This document shows positions 35,187 through 46,433 of a stretch of 64,000 nucleotides of DNA, piece after piece; within the stretch, counting starts at the first letter, position 1, and each line of letters starts with the position of its first letter. The notes beneath the pieces were generated by a model. The model was not told where the DNA came from. It searched no databases and was given only the letters and a program-made list of their open reading frames with translations. The translations under genes were made by a program, and so were the position numbers. Source of the DNA: Atriophallophorus winterbourni (lineage: Eukaryota > Platyhelminthes > Trematoda > Plagiorchiida > Microphallidae). The stretch spans positions 62,001 to 126,000 of the forward strand of contig JACCGJ010006484.1 in assembly GCA_013407085.1 (NCBI GenBank), in the 5' to 3' direction.

Positions 35187-36765
35187 GCGGGTCAGGCAGC
35201 TGTGAGGACTATTGCTCTGCTACATTAAGCACGGTTAATATATCTTTAAAAGAAAATAAAGAAAATATGTGCCTTTTCGGTTTAAATTCTAAATTTAATT
35301 ATATTATTTGATGCATAAAATGTGACTTACCGCAGAGGCCTCGCAGTATTGACCACTGATTCGTTCAGAGAGTTGGGAGATAAAGCAGTTTTCATTTCAT
35401 GGCCAGAAAACAAAACGTCTATTTTAAGGAACACTCTGACGAATTGTCATGCTGCTAGATCTGTGTTCACAGTACTAAATTATAATTCAATCACACAAGT
35501 GAATACGAATAAACTTTGAAATGGCTTAGCCAAAAGGTCTGCAATATACTTACAATACTACACCAGCTTCTTTTACGCAGTTGGTCATCATAAAACACTT
35601 TGTCTATATGTATACATTTGTCCAAAAGATTCCTACTGTCACTGAGATCACCGAGTGCCAGTTGATGAATGACCAGCCGAAACTGTGAGGGCTGTCAGAC
35701 TGAAGTGGACACTTGAACAAATTTCGTCGTGGCGCGGTTTGTTCAAGGTCATCCGGGTAGGCGCGAGGATGATCGCTTGTTTGTATCAACTCCATGCGTT
35801 TCCTTTTGTTCGCGCCCATTGAAGGAAGCGCTTGCTTCGAGCGATAAATCCCACTCAAGTGGATAATGATGGTTTGCATGGAATTCAGCCGTGTTTGTGT
35901 GAAGTTAGCCCACATCGCGTTTCGAGAAACTTCAAGCGTAGACGTGTGAAAATCGTCAATCTATTATCACCCCATTGAGTTCTGTAGGACTTCGTTTACT
36001 GAATGTAGGAATTGAGGTTTTTTCACCATGTTGCAAACACATGATCGCAGAATGAGGAAATAATTTGTAAAGGCTTAAAGGGCCATGGTGAGTTGGATCA
36101 ATAGGAGTCATTGCTTAAATTAGCAATATAGTATCTATTGAAATGTAAACTTGATCTTGATTAAACAGTGAAAAGAATAAACAAAGCCTATATCACCGTA
36201 TCTATGGTCCGAGTTAAAAATCCCGTGTGATTGTAGATTTGAAGGCATATCCTCAACGATATTTCCGCAGTATACCAAGGTATAATCTCATGATAATTAC
36301 CCAAAAACAATCGTGGCACTCTAGATTCGCGTCATGGTGATTGGGTCGAGAATAATCCCAGAGACTTTGATAGGGAAAGCATTGTTACTAGCGTTTGCCG
36401 AAATAGTTAATACGTACAGTTAACACTATATTGGAAAAATATTTTCACAGACAAATGCTTCATAGTCAACTTAACCACTAATAGGTTTGTAAAAGAGGTA
36501 TGAATGCGTTCCGACATTCACTACAACGTAGGAAGAAAATTTAATGTTCTCACCTATTTTCAGATCTGTGGGTTAGCTACTTTGAGCAGCAGGCGATATT
36601 ATTTTCCAGATTCTACTACATTTACCTTAATTTCAAGTTGACTTAATTACAGTTACTTTGAATGATCCCAAATAGCTTGTCAAAGTCGCCAAATGATTAT
36701 CATTGAGACGGATTGTATTCAGAACTCAGAAATTAGAAAATTTTATGGTAGAAAAAGCAGTAAGC

Positions 36766-36960
36766 TTAACAATAACCATAGGATGACAAGGTATATGGAA
36801 TATATAAAAAATATATAATATCTGAAAAATCAATAGGGACAGTCACATACCGCATGGCTCGCCATAAACTCATCGAGTTTGGAAGTGAAAACCTCAACAG
36901 ATTCTGAGCGTGTGATTTTTTTCTGGCAAATAGTTCTAAGTGAAACAAATTCTTATTGTA
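36766..36960 (-). mobile_element. LINE 3' end fragment, antisense
   Basis: On the minus strand the frame reads '..RSESVEVFTSKLDEFMA' and stops at 36832-36830, matching the 'V..FKSKLDEF' C-terminal pattern of CR1/Jockey-like LINEs. The 3' UTR begins after it and includes 'taacaataaccataggatg' (36768-36786), which also occurs in the 17.2 kb copy ('aacaataaccataggatgg'). This shared tail defines one family. The copy is severely 5'-truncated. Confidence 0.75.
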
Positions 36961-39734
36961 TGAATTGCGTTTGTTAAATCATGGCCAATTTTGCATTGGC
37001 TACCCACTTATATTTTACACTCAAGATGCTTTGAGTGAGATTTGAGCATTTGATAGAATGATGACATTATCAAACATCGCAGACTGGCGCGGTGAATTCA
37101 TCGAAACGGTTAAGCTCGGCCAAATTAGGTTTGAAATCTAGAAATGTGTTTCTAGAGAATTAGAATGGGAACTGAGATATTTAACATGATAATGCGAGCA
37201 GTTCCTAATTAAAGAATCTTTCCTAAATGTGATGCATATTTCATACTGCTCTGAAGAATTAGACGCACATCAATTGAACTGGTGATATTTTGGTGAAACA
37301 GTTAAAAAATAATATACTGATATCTCAAAATACAAATTACGTTTTGTCATTCTGAACGTACTGCTCATTTGAAAAAGAGCTCGTTTGCATCCCTCGATAT
37401 AATACATGTACTTATGGTGTCAGTACTCTGCGTGGAACAACGTCGAGATGAAGATAACTATGTGTATTAACTACTGGCCATATTAAGTCACTCTTGAATG
37501 GAATCATAAACTAAATTCGCATAAAGTTCCACAGAATGATCTCAATTAGGATCGGACAGCCATTGAGATTCGAACAAGTAATTCGTCCATGTAGCCATGT
37601 GCTGTAAAATTAATCATGCAAGGACTACGATTTTAACCATACAAAGGGTTGGGGTATCTAGGGTGACCCCAATGCAATAAACTTTTGGATATTTTTCCAT
37701 CATTTATAATTTAACGAATATTGTGCTGATTTTGTTGGTGCCAAATAGAACTAATTAACATGTTGAGAAGGTTGGGTTCGGTCAGTTTCTAGACGGAGGC
37801 AAGAGACGAATATTAGTTAAAATAGGTTGAATTTGAAAGCCAATGGTTGGTAGAATTGATTCGGCTAGCCTAGTCAAATACATCTACACGTGTGATCGCA
37901 CATAAAAAAATTGAGCAAACTATTCGTACTTTCGCTCTTTTCCTACATACAAACACAAACATATTACGATTAATTTGCGTCTCTTTGGAATCATTCATTA
38001 TAGACAAACAGGTTCCGCGTGCCTTGAAACAGTGAAAGAATAGCACAGCGATTTAGAGATTTAATCATATCAAAATAAAAAATCTACGTCAGTTGTATTC
38101 ACAAAGCTTACAACGGAAGCGTAGCATGGAGTATTAAACCCTATCAACTCTAAAGCTACTGGTGATCGTGGCTGGTCAAAATGAAAAAAATACGAATCCC
38201 TTATTGATTGCGGAGCAAGCTTCAGAACATTCATACAGTGCAAATCTGTTGTTGTGTATATCCCCGTACTTAGAGTCCGCAATTAGTTTCGAGCTGTTTA
38301 CATCTAAGCATTGAAGACAGCAAAAGTATCTTGAGTGTTAAGGAGTACAAGGTTAGGAGTTGAATACAATTTCATATGAGACTCGTAAAGCTAACCGTGG
38401 TGTGAGTGGGGGATGATGACCAAGATCAAACCAATACACGCAACATATTCTGCGTTCTATTCTCAAAAAGATTCCTGTACAGCGTTATTTTGTATAGCAC
38501 ATTATTTAAAATAATTATTGTTAATATGATTATTTGTATGTATGTCTGTAATGTAGAACGGTGCTCTATAATGAATTCATGCAATCTTTCGCTGACAACT
38601 CGAAAAACGAGAAAAAAAATCACGAAAATCATTTGTAATTTCAAGCCAGTTATAGCTCGGATCCAGGGATGCATGATGCATGATTTGGTCTTGTTTTATT
38701 ATGGCAGTCGGTGACACCTGTACTCACGACAGCAAACCATTAAACCATTGTGTGTACCAATCTGCTCTCGTTCTATCTCTGTGTCTCTGTTCACATTTAA
38801 TGGTCTTTAACTTTTGAGCTCGTAGGTGATTGACATTCAACAATCTGTCAAATTCACTCCAATGATTTGTTCCAGTCAACTTTCAACGAACAACCTGATG
38901 GACAGCTGTGCGTGTGGGGTGTGTTGGTTTTGTCGTTTGTGACACATGAAGGGTTAATCTATCACTCAAATTTGCTCGATTCACTCTCGTGATGTTTGTT
39001 GAGGGATCCACACACACACACACACACTGCGCGAGTGGAGCGTTGAAGTTTCGACACCGCGGGTGCCATCAGATAGTGTCGTTCCCTCGCATGACGACCC
39101 ATCAAATGCAACTGATGACTGGGGCTACAGGTGGTCCGTTCTTGATTTTGTTGTCAACTCGACTGGGTTGAGCAGCAACGGCAACGGTGTTTCGATAAGT
39201 CAATTATAGCCTGATGTGAACAAACGTTAGTCAAATGTTCGTTTGCTTGATTACTGGAAGTCAAACTTTGTGTAACAGGACCATTTGATTTGAAACAAAT
39301 TACAGTTCACGGTTAAATAAATGCTAAGATTACTTGAAGGTAAGGTTAATGGAAAACTAATGAAAGAAAAGCAGTTTTGCTGATGTCACAGGTCGTAATG
39401 ATCCAATCTATATATTCTGATTTCTAGGAAATGATTGTTGCGTTTTGAAGTTTGCCTTTATCATGCTGGGACTAGAAACGCGTAGTACGAAAGTCGCGTG
39501 TTTCTATTTTCACGAAAGTGTTGTAGCGAAAACCAGACTCCACCGATATATTCACAATGTAATTTATTAGATGAGGTGACTTTCAAACAATATACGGTTC
39601 GTAAGTCGAACAACAAATGTTTCCTAATCTAGACAGAAATACTACTCCTTCAACACTACAGATGTGTCGCATGCCTCTAAATGCTCCCCTTGTGTGAATG
39701 TTTAATCGGAGCCTATATGAATGAAAGATACCAC
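36961..39734. other. Non-coding stretch
   Basis: No gene recognised. A phrase 'gtgccttgaaacagtgaaa' near 38020 resembles the ribozyme-unit tail seen at 63.6 kb and may be a tiny fragment. A CA microsatellite lies at 39008-39027, in a GC-richer island at 38880-39190. Confidence 0.45.
39008..39027 (+). repeat. CA dinucleotide microsatellite
   Basis: An uninterrupted run of CA of about 20 bases. Confidence 0.95.
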
Positions 39735-39846
39735 CACAATAGATTTATTATTCTCGTGTACAAAGGTGATCGTCGGTCAGTTACGGCAAACTATAGACCT
39801 GTAACGTCACTTGCACTGGTCTCTAATGTCATGGATTGCATTCGTC
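39735..39846 (+). pseudogene. CR1-like LINE RT sliver
   Basis: The frame reads 'FIILVYKGDRRSVTANYRPV' and then 'TSLALVSNVMD', the standard IIPIYKGG..NYRPV/TLLSSVSNV finger segment of CR1-like LINEs as seen at 18.6 and 21.65 kb. It continues in the same frame, without a stop, into an RTE-type tail at about 39847. Confidence 0.8.
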
Positions 39847-40316
39847 GTATCTTGAACGTAACGTGGATGGACAGAGTGATTAATGCTGGTCTACACAGCA
39901 TGTTCACCCTATTGCGACAGCGCCGCCTGCGATGGCTTAGTCATGTCTATAGAATGACAAATGGTCGTATTACGGAAGATTTACTCGATGGTGAGTTGCA
40001 ATTAGGAAGTCGACCATTGGGCAGACCGCACTTGCGGTACGAAGACGTTTGCAAAAGAGATATGAATGCTCTTGGCATTGACCCCGCGAGTTGGGAAGAA
40101 ATTGCTCTTGACCGCTCACATTGGAGGCACTGTGTAAAGCGTCGTCTGCAAGCTGGGGAGGAGCAGATACAGCTCTTGGCTGCTGAACGCAGATCACGCC
40201 GCCGGAGTGCAACTGACGCATTATAACCGAGTTGTGACTTTCGTTGCCAGCGCTGCGGGAGAGATTGTTCCTCCCGAATCGGACTGTTTAGTCATTCCAA
40301 AAGCTGCAGAATATGA
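39847..40316 (+). pseudogene. RTE-like LINE C-terminus with C2HC finger
   Basis: 'RRLRWLSHVYRMTNGRITED' (20 residues), 'LGSRPLGRPHLRYEDVCKRD' (20) and 'DPASWEEIALDRSHWR' match the C-terminal domain of RTE-type LINEs, with the order R-R-L-R-W-x-GH-x-x-R-M, GRP-x-x-R-x-x-D and A-x-DR-x-x-WR. After one TAA at 40224-40226 the same frame continues to 'FRCQRCGRDC' and 'SSRIGLFSHSKSC' (40239-40307), a C-x2-C-x12-H-x3-C finger, and stops at 40314. Such a terminal finger with the phrase SRIGL-x-SH is a known LINE feature. The frame joins directly to a CR1-like sliver, so the whole 39681-40226 frame is a chimera. Confidence 0.88.
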
Positions 40317-43189
40317 ATATTCACGCGATTGTGATGTACATCCATGGTCGACAACGACCGAAGGAGGCCAACAACATTGCATGGTGTCTAAGCGCACACG
40401 AGATTATTTAGAAGGTCAAAATATTTTGAATTAATGGCAGCATGGTTTGGGGAGAAATAGATCTTGTCTATTTAACATTCCTATTACTATATGGAATTGA
40501 CTAGATAGTGGTGTCATACATTCTTGCTACTTTTATATTTTTAGAATTAACCGATCAAGTCAATCATGACTTAATCAAAATGTTTGGAGGTTATGAGATA
40601 GCCGGAATAGATCAGGAGCCGTCATACTGGTAGACATGTGGGCAGCACGTGGGCAGCATCCTTTCCCAAAGAAGAAGTGACACAATCGGAGTTCTTGAAG
40701 GCTCTATGCTTGGATATTTCGGTAATTCGGGTGATTATCTCAATGTTTGCTAATTAAATTGCAACTGGAGTCGCTTTAGTTTATTAGACAACTGCATCGC
40801 ATTACGGCGGTATAGGTGCGTCGTACATTGTTTATGGTAGACAAATGATTTGTTATTCACTTCTGAAAATGATGGCCAATATTCACACCACATTCATTAA
40901 CTTAGGATGCAAACTCTCGTCTGAATAACCACGGAAAAAGATTTGGGCTCTTTGTAATTTCAAGCCGGGACACCATTGCAATCCAGTGTATAATAAATAT
41001 GCTAAAAACGTCTTTAGGAATTTCTCGCCTTCTGTTTAGGAATTTTCAACCAAAGCGGAAACATATTGAAATTCCTGACATGATTTATCGTCGTGCAGCC
41101 AAGCTGATTGTATGTTACTTGAATATGCCATTCCAAGTGTGAAGCTCCATTCTCACACTACGAGATCTTACGCCACAGCGCATACGAGTGACCTTTGACA
41201 TTCTTTTAATTAATCACTAAAGTTCGTGGCTCTTATTCGAACACGTAAAGATTTACCGGTCTTCTCAGTGGGATAACAGACATTTTAAATCAGTTTCATT
41301 TGAAAGCAAGTATACGATAGGATTCTGTTCCAATTTTCACCTCGAAGCTAAATGAATATATTTTAAATTATGCGCCATGTGATAGTCTGGATTCGCTCTT
41401 GAGAGTTTATATACATTAACCAAATATACTACGTTTTGCTGTGGATTTATTAAGCTGAATGCTTTTTCTATAATTAAAATTTCAGGCTTTCCATTTTCTG
41501 AGATATTAAGAGAATAAGTTTGCTAAAAGTGACTTCAATGAATACGGCACAATCCCTGATCTGTATTTCTTGGTTACGATCAATTTGATACAGTAATGAA
41601 ATTAAAATTCGAGCCATAGATTTGCTAAAGTGGTTGTATGAAGACATTTGTGAAAGAGATATAAAAAGCCTGTACAACGATTGTACGAATAAAGATGAAC
41701 TTTCTCGTAGCCGCTCAACTATGAGGCCTTATTTTATTTCGCAAAAACGCTTTGGGCCTACAGGGGGCTGCTTTTGGTGAGAATACTGAACTCAAGCCGA
41801 CAGCATGCAAACTATGAGATAGCTATTATTGCTGAATTCGAAGAAAGATTTACGTAAAACTTTCGGTGTGTGAATTCATCATGTCCAGGAGATGCACATC
41901 CAGGTTCGAGATCAACCGAACAAAGCCAACACATATTCATAAAAGTATCATCAATGTAACAATTGTTATTTCTTATCACGAAATTAGTAATTGTATGCCG
42001 ATGTCATGTTTCAGTGCAGTTGGTTTTCATGAAAAGAAATGGCACAATGCATGAGACCCAAGAATGGATGTTCCTCTAGCGAAAACCGATTCTCATATGC
42101 ATTATTCAAATTTCACGCATGTACATCGAGGTTTTCAGACTAATGTCATTTTTGTCGAGTCATGTCGGTTCCGAAGTTATGGAGGCGCAAACACTCTGGT
42201 ATTCAGAATCTTCTACCCCCGGGATTTGTTTTCATGCTATTCACTACGATTGCCAAAATCTTTCAGGGATAAAACGTATAGCGCCTTGTAAGTTAAACCA
42301 GCTGTTCTGGTCGAAGTTTTGTATAGTCGTTTCCTATGCGGTTAGTTTGATTCAGGGCACGCTGTATCGATCGGTGTTGCTCTCATCGAGCAAATCGAGG
42401 TGCCTAGTTCAGTCGTGGAAAACACTTCTCACGTTAAGGAATTCGGTATATTTGACTGCAGAATTCGACTTCTAAGCATTAGCTTCTTGTGATTTGTGCT
42501 AGCTGAACATCAAGTCGCTTTGTGTGCAACCAGAGTTTTCAGAAATTGAGATTAAAATAATAATTCGCTGGCTGTGGTTAGTGCTCGTAACGGTTCTCGG
42601 ATTTCAGTTCCGTTGAACATTTGAATAAAAAATAGATTTGATAATATTGACTGATATTAATATTAATGCTAATTACTCATGCTGCTATCTGTTTGTCTCA
42701 ATGCAGATGAGTGAGTTTTCGATGAGGAAAGATCAGAGACAAATATGATGGATGAAATTATCCACCCAATAGCAAACACGAATGATCTCAAATGAAAATG
42801 CTTCACAAGAACGGCATTTATCACAAGAGTCGTGGAGCTTTACACAATGTGTGTTATGATGCGGAAATATACTGATTTAGGATTATCCTTAAAGCGAATT
42901 TCCACGGAATAAATGCAATGACCTATCTTCCTGTTTAAAATCTAATAACACGTTCGTGTTCAGCGAAAGTTTGTTGTACTCATGCTGTGGATGTCGACAA
43001 TAGATGCACATTACGTGCGTATCATTGCCTCGTAGTACAAACCGCGGCGCATAATTAAGCGGTCTGATCCGGGGCTAACAATCCCTTCCACAATTGTATG
43101 CAGCTCGCGGTCTGTAGATTGCATTTGTTTGATTTTAGCGTGATTTTCGTTTAACCGCAAAAGTCAGTGCCTACTCAACCCCAGCTTAA
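40317..43189. other. Non-coding stretch
   Basis: AT-rich with short open frames only. No domain or RNA gene recognised. Confidence 0.45.
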
Positions 43190-43335
43190 AGATGAGCTTT
43201 CAAACTGCGCCATCAAATTAGTCGGTCAATAGCAGGTAATTCCCCGATCTACGAAATTTGCGCGTTGTCGAGTGCTCGACGTTCAGCAGCCGAAAACACG
43301 ATCTGCTCTTTCTCAGCTTACAAATGACGCTTTAC
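43190..43335 (+). repeat. Unclassified dispersed repeat, copy 1
   Basis: A segment of about 50 bases at 43285-43335 ('agccgaaaacacgatctgct', then 'ctcagcttacaaatgacgct') resembles 49040-49091 at roughly three-quarters identity by eye. No protein family was recognised. Confidence 0.35.
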
Positions 43336-44034
43336 ACAGTACACGGTCAAGAGCGGGTCTTCAAAAGTTATAGGGTTGATATCCAAATCTTACTATATGC
43401 TGTCTACAGGATTTTGTACCACATGTTCCGCGTTGTAGATTTCAACTCAACGTAGAGTAGATCCTTTGGAACGCCACTGTTTCGCATTTCATCGACATGG
43501 CCCACCATCGTAGACTACGGTGACGCATTCCTTTGAACTAGAATTTTGTCTCACTCATGCTCAAAAGTCCATGCATGATGTCGAAACGCTACTACTCTTG
43601 AATCTTGAATCTACTCACATAAATGTTTGAAAGTGCTCTCGAGAGTTAACTATAGTAGCTGCATCGTCGGCGATCAAACAGGTGGCCGCAAATTACGTGG
43701 CAAATGAAAACGGTGCCGACGTCATTTGAGCTATCGAAGGTAGAATTCAACTTTGCGTCTTCTTTCGGCAATCCGCTGTTGCTGAAGCAATATCTACTAC
43801 GTAGCAATAGTTTGACGCCTATACCTGGTCGTCGTTGTGCTACCGCAATATATGGTAACACCAGCGCTGTTTAATCCTGGGTTCAATCACGTCATCAAGC
43901 TCATTAGGAAATTTGATTCTTGGTCTCAAACACACGTGACATGAGTGATCACTCACTGATCCGTGGATGTAGAAAAAATCGATTTGTGTATGGTTTAGGC
44001 AGCATCTCGTGGGTTTATTCTCATTGGGCAGAGG

Positions 44035-44100
44035 TGATTGAACAGGTTGGTAGTGTGGGGTGTGAGAGATGGGAATGCACGCAAGTCTCGATTATTCGTA
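44035..44100 (+). mobile_element. Possible deleted copy of the ribozyme unit
   Basis: 'gtgattgaacaggttggt' (44035-44052) followed by 'gagatgggaatgcacgcaa' recalls the outer parts of the ribozyme unit on this strand, with the ribozyme-containing middle missing. The match to the first phrase is good and to the second is weak. Confidence 0.4.
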
Positions 44101-44217
44101 TATGCCATTCAACGCTAATCCTCTGCGCAACAACCCAGTTCAAATAAACAACTTGATTTTCGCCAAACATTTAGAAATCTGAGCAGTTCTTATAGTCTTC
44201 TCATTTTCTCATAACGT

Positions 44218-44229
44218 TAAGAAGTACTA
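44218..44229. repeat. Target-site duplication, left (TAAGAAGTACTA)
   Basis: This 12-base sequence is repeated exactly at 44480-44491, on the other side of the ribozyme unit. Confidence 0.85.
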
Positions 44230-44255
44230 AAAAAGCTCATTTGCATGCGTCTCCA

Positions 44256-44280
44256 CCACACACACACACACACACACACA
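44256..44280 (+). repeat. CA microsatellite inside the ribozyme unit
   Basis: A run of CA next to the predicted 3' strand of stem I. The copies at 63.54 kb have a shorter CA run in the same place, so it belongs to the unit and has expanded. Confidence 0.9.
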
Positions 44281-44330
44281 TATCCCACAACCGGTTTCGT
44301 GCTGTTTGCACTCATTAGGGTGGGACAGTA
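44281..44330 (-). ncRNA. Hammerhead motif, strong stems, core G to A
   Basis: Minus-strand order: TCCCAC plus one C (stem I), CTAATGA (44318-44312), GTGC/GCAC stem II with AAACA loop, GAAA (44298-44295), CCGG, TT, GTGGGA. TCCCAC pairs with GTGGGA over six base pairs, and stem II over four. The single core change (CTGATGA to CTAATGA) hits a base known to be essential, so this copy is probably inactive though its folding is the best in the window. The predicted cut is after position 44289. Confidence 0.75.
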
Positions 44331-44491
44331 GGATCAGGATCCACATGCGCTTGAAACAGTGGAAGATTGGCAAACAAGGTGCGCTTGTATGCCACTGTTG
44401 GGTAAGGTTGGTACGACCAACCTGTTCAATCACATGAGCCCCCACGCATGTAGACTGGGTTTGAACCCATGACCATGAATAAGAAGTACTA

Positions 44492-45796
44492 CTTTCGTGT
44501 TTTGCTGAATCTTTATATTTCAGATTACAAGCTTGTTCGAGCCTGTTCGCCTCATATACAATCAGTTTAAACAGACAGCGAGCTATCTAGGTTCCCGATA
44601 CTGTTCAACGTTCATGGGCAAGTTCATTTTGGAGAATTTTCACATATAGGATGCCCTATCGCGCTAGTGTTATCCCTGCTTCATGGTTGCTCAAAAGTGA
44701 TATTATTACGTATTAACCTTGGAAAGCGCAAAATATAGGTTAACTAGGTTAGCCAAACCAAGAAATTACACATAAATGAGTTTTCTGTAGTATCCTAATG
44801 AGCCGTAAAACCCGATATGGATATTGAGTACGGGAGTGGCTATGCCTTGTGTTTCGCATAGATTAAATTACCACCGTCAATCAGTCATGGCGTTGTACTA
44901 CTGATTCGGTTTTACAGTGAAAGAGATGAATTTATTTGCGTCCTCTATCATTACTTCAGACATTCACATCGGAATAAATTTCATGGTGCAAGCTTTTCGA
45001 TGAGTTTTGAACTCGTAAAAAAGTCTGAATGACTTAAACAAATCAATGGGTTTCGTCACATTGTCAACTCGTTGGCAAAATACATGCCTGTTCATTGGGT
45101 AGATTTCGAAATTTTCATTCACATCGGCTGTCATTGGCGCGGCGCTCAATTTTCGCGCAATATTCAGGGGCCCATTGGCAGATGTTGATCTCGTGCGTTC
45201 ACGGTTGTCATCCCACCCGCCTATTAGATTACGGGGTGTCATGCACACGCGACAATCTGATACCAAATTTTTGCAACAATAACAGTAGCCAGAGCGGAGA
45301 TCATTCGACACGGTGAATTGTGACCATTGCGCAGACACACGCACACACACACACGTTCATACGGCCGCACTTAAATCGTCGAATTATCATTGTGTCTTAG
45401 CATGTGTGTCATGTGACAACGAAGAGCGTAAAGTGCCAATCGGAATTCAGCAAATTTGACGACAATCCATTTGACAACAACAGGCTGTGAGTGTGCGTGC
45501 ATCTATCTGTCTTGAGACACACACACCACGGGTAGGCGCATGCACATGAGAGCACACACACACGCACATACACACACTGTGTGCGAGATGAAAATCTCAC
45601 GTAAGAGAGAACTTGCTACCAACGCCCCCGGCTGTGCACACCAACGTGTGGTCAAGTTCGTTGGTGCGTCAGTCATATAATCTTGTTTTGTGATTTGTTC
45701 AACGCCACTACCTGTCGATGTCCCCTTCTGTGCTTGACAAGGTTGACACCGCTGGCTATAATAGGCTTTAAATCTACTGAACACGGTCATTTGCAG
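44492..45796. other. Non-coding stretch with CA repeats before the zinc-finger exon
   Basis: CA-rich tracts lie at 45332-45354 and 45517-45578. The sequence from about 45100 is GC-richer than its surroundings. No additional exon recognised. Promoter or intron status is undetermined. Confidence 0.4.
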
Positions 45797-45821
45797 CGCT
45801 AAACGATCCCAGTCGAACACG

Positions 45822-46433
45822 ATGGGTTTACTACCGCTATTAGATGCCAAAGACGTTCTCGTGTTGCATTGCCCTCAGTGCACTTTCCACACACATTGGC
45901 TTTCCCAACTGGTATCCCATTTCAATTCGACTCACTCATCTGAAGAAGCAGATTTTATGTTGTTCCAATGCTCCAAGTGTCAAAAAATCGCCTCTTCCAA
46001 AACTTTCCTCTCGGAACACGTGGAGTTGCATCATAAAGAAAGTGTGACGAATTCCTCTGATATAATGGAAAATGGACATAGCGAGCAGAACGATTCGGTT
46101 CAAGACGATAAAGTGGAACATGACGAGGAACAAACAGATCCGGAACAAGTTGAATCTGTGCCCTACGTGAAAACGATTTTTGTCGGTCAACTATGTGGAC
46201 ATCGAAATAAGGAAGCAAGTTGCCCGCCAAATGGACTAGTACTCGGGATACAACATCAATGCATCTTTTGTGATTTCACCACAAGCAAACCGAAACTGCT
46301 CTCGGAACATTACGTTCAGCATGGCATTCGACAGCTACAACTTCCACACGAATCGACCGAGAGAATCGACACGGGGACTATCAACTGGACGAAGCGATCC
46401 AATCCGTTGGCTGCTATGGATGAATTGACAAAA
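45822..46433 (+). CDS. Exon of a C2H2 zinc-finger protein
   Basis: 204 codons from ATG 45822 to a canonical donor (AAA|GTAAGTG) at 46434. Three C2H2 fingers are visible: CPQC..H-x4-H near residues 17-38, CSKC..H-x3-HH near 50-71, and CIFC..H-x3-H near 147-167. Between fingers two and three is an acidic, Gln/Glu-rich linker. The fingers are widely spaced, unlike KRAB-type arrays, so a nuclear DNA- or protein-binding regulator is likely (inference). The frame is also open upstream to 45762, with a possible acceptor (tcatttgcag) at 45787-45796. The piece could therefore be an internal exon starting at 45797. No further exon was found in the window; the next intron must be long or the gene is partial. 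The ORF read through the donor (to 46721) loses protein-like composition, which supports splicing. Confidence 0.8.

Larger units (their letters stand above)
27806..36765. other. Non-coding stretch with microsatellites
   Basis: No recognisable gene. GC-richer islands with microsatellites occur near 29650-30110, 32300-32700 and 33000-33300. The remaining open frames are short and motif-free. Candidate regulatory palindrome, hairpin and simple repeats are listed separately. Confidence 0.45.
44230..44479 (-). mobile_element. 250-bp ribozyme-bearing retroelement unit (retrozyme-like)
   Basis: The unit is bounded by an exact 12-base direct repeat, as expected of target-primed or RT-mediated insertion. 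It encodes no protein. Plus-strand landmarks are 'aaaaagctcatttgcatgc', a CA microsatellite (44256-44280), the hammerhead motif read on the minus strand, 'gcgcttgaaacagtgg', 'gccactgttgg', 'accaacctgttcaatcaca' and 'gggtttgaacccatgacc'. The same landmarks in the same order occur at 63.37-63.6 kb. The Penelope terminal repeats share only the ribozyme and the 'cactgtttcaa' block, so a Penelope-type enzyme is a plausible mobiliser (inference). Family resemblance is to animal retrozymes and the ribozyme-bearing SINE-like repeats of flukes. Confidence 0.8.

Noticed and set aside
44457..44472. tRNA-like B-box (GGTTTGAACCC) in the ribozyme unit
   Set aside because: No matching A-box at the right distance on that strand, and the 63 kb copy does not conserve it, so a tRNA-derived SINE head is not supported.
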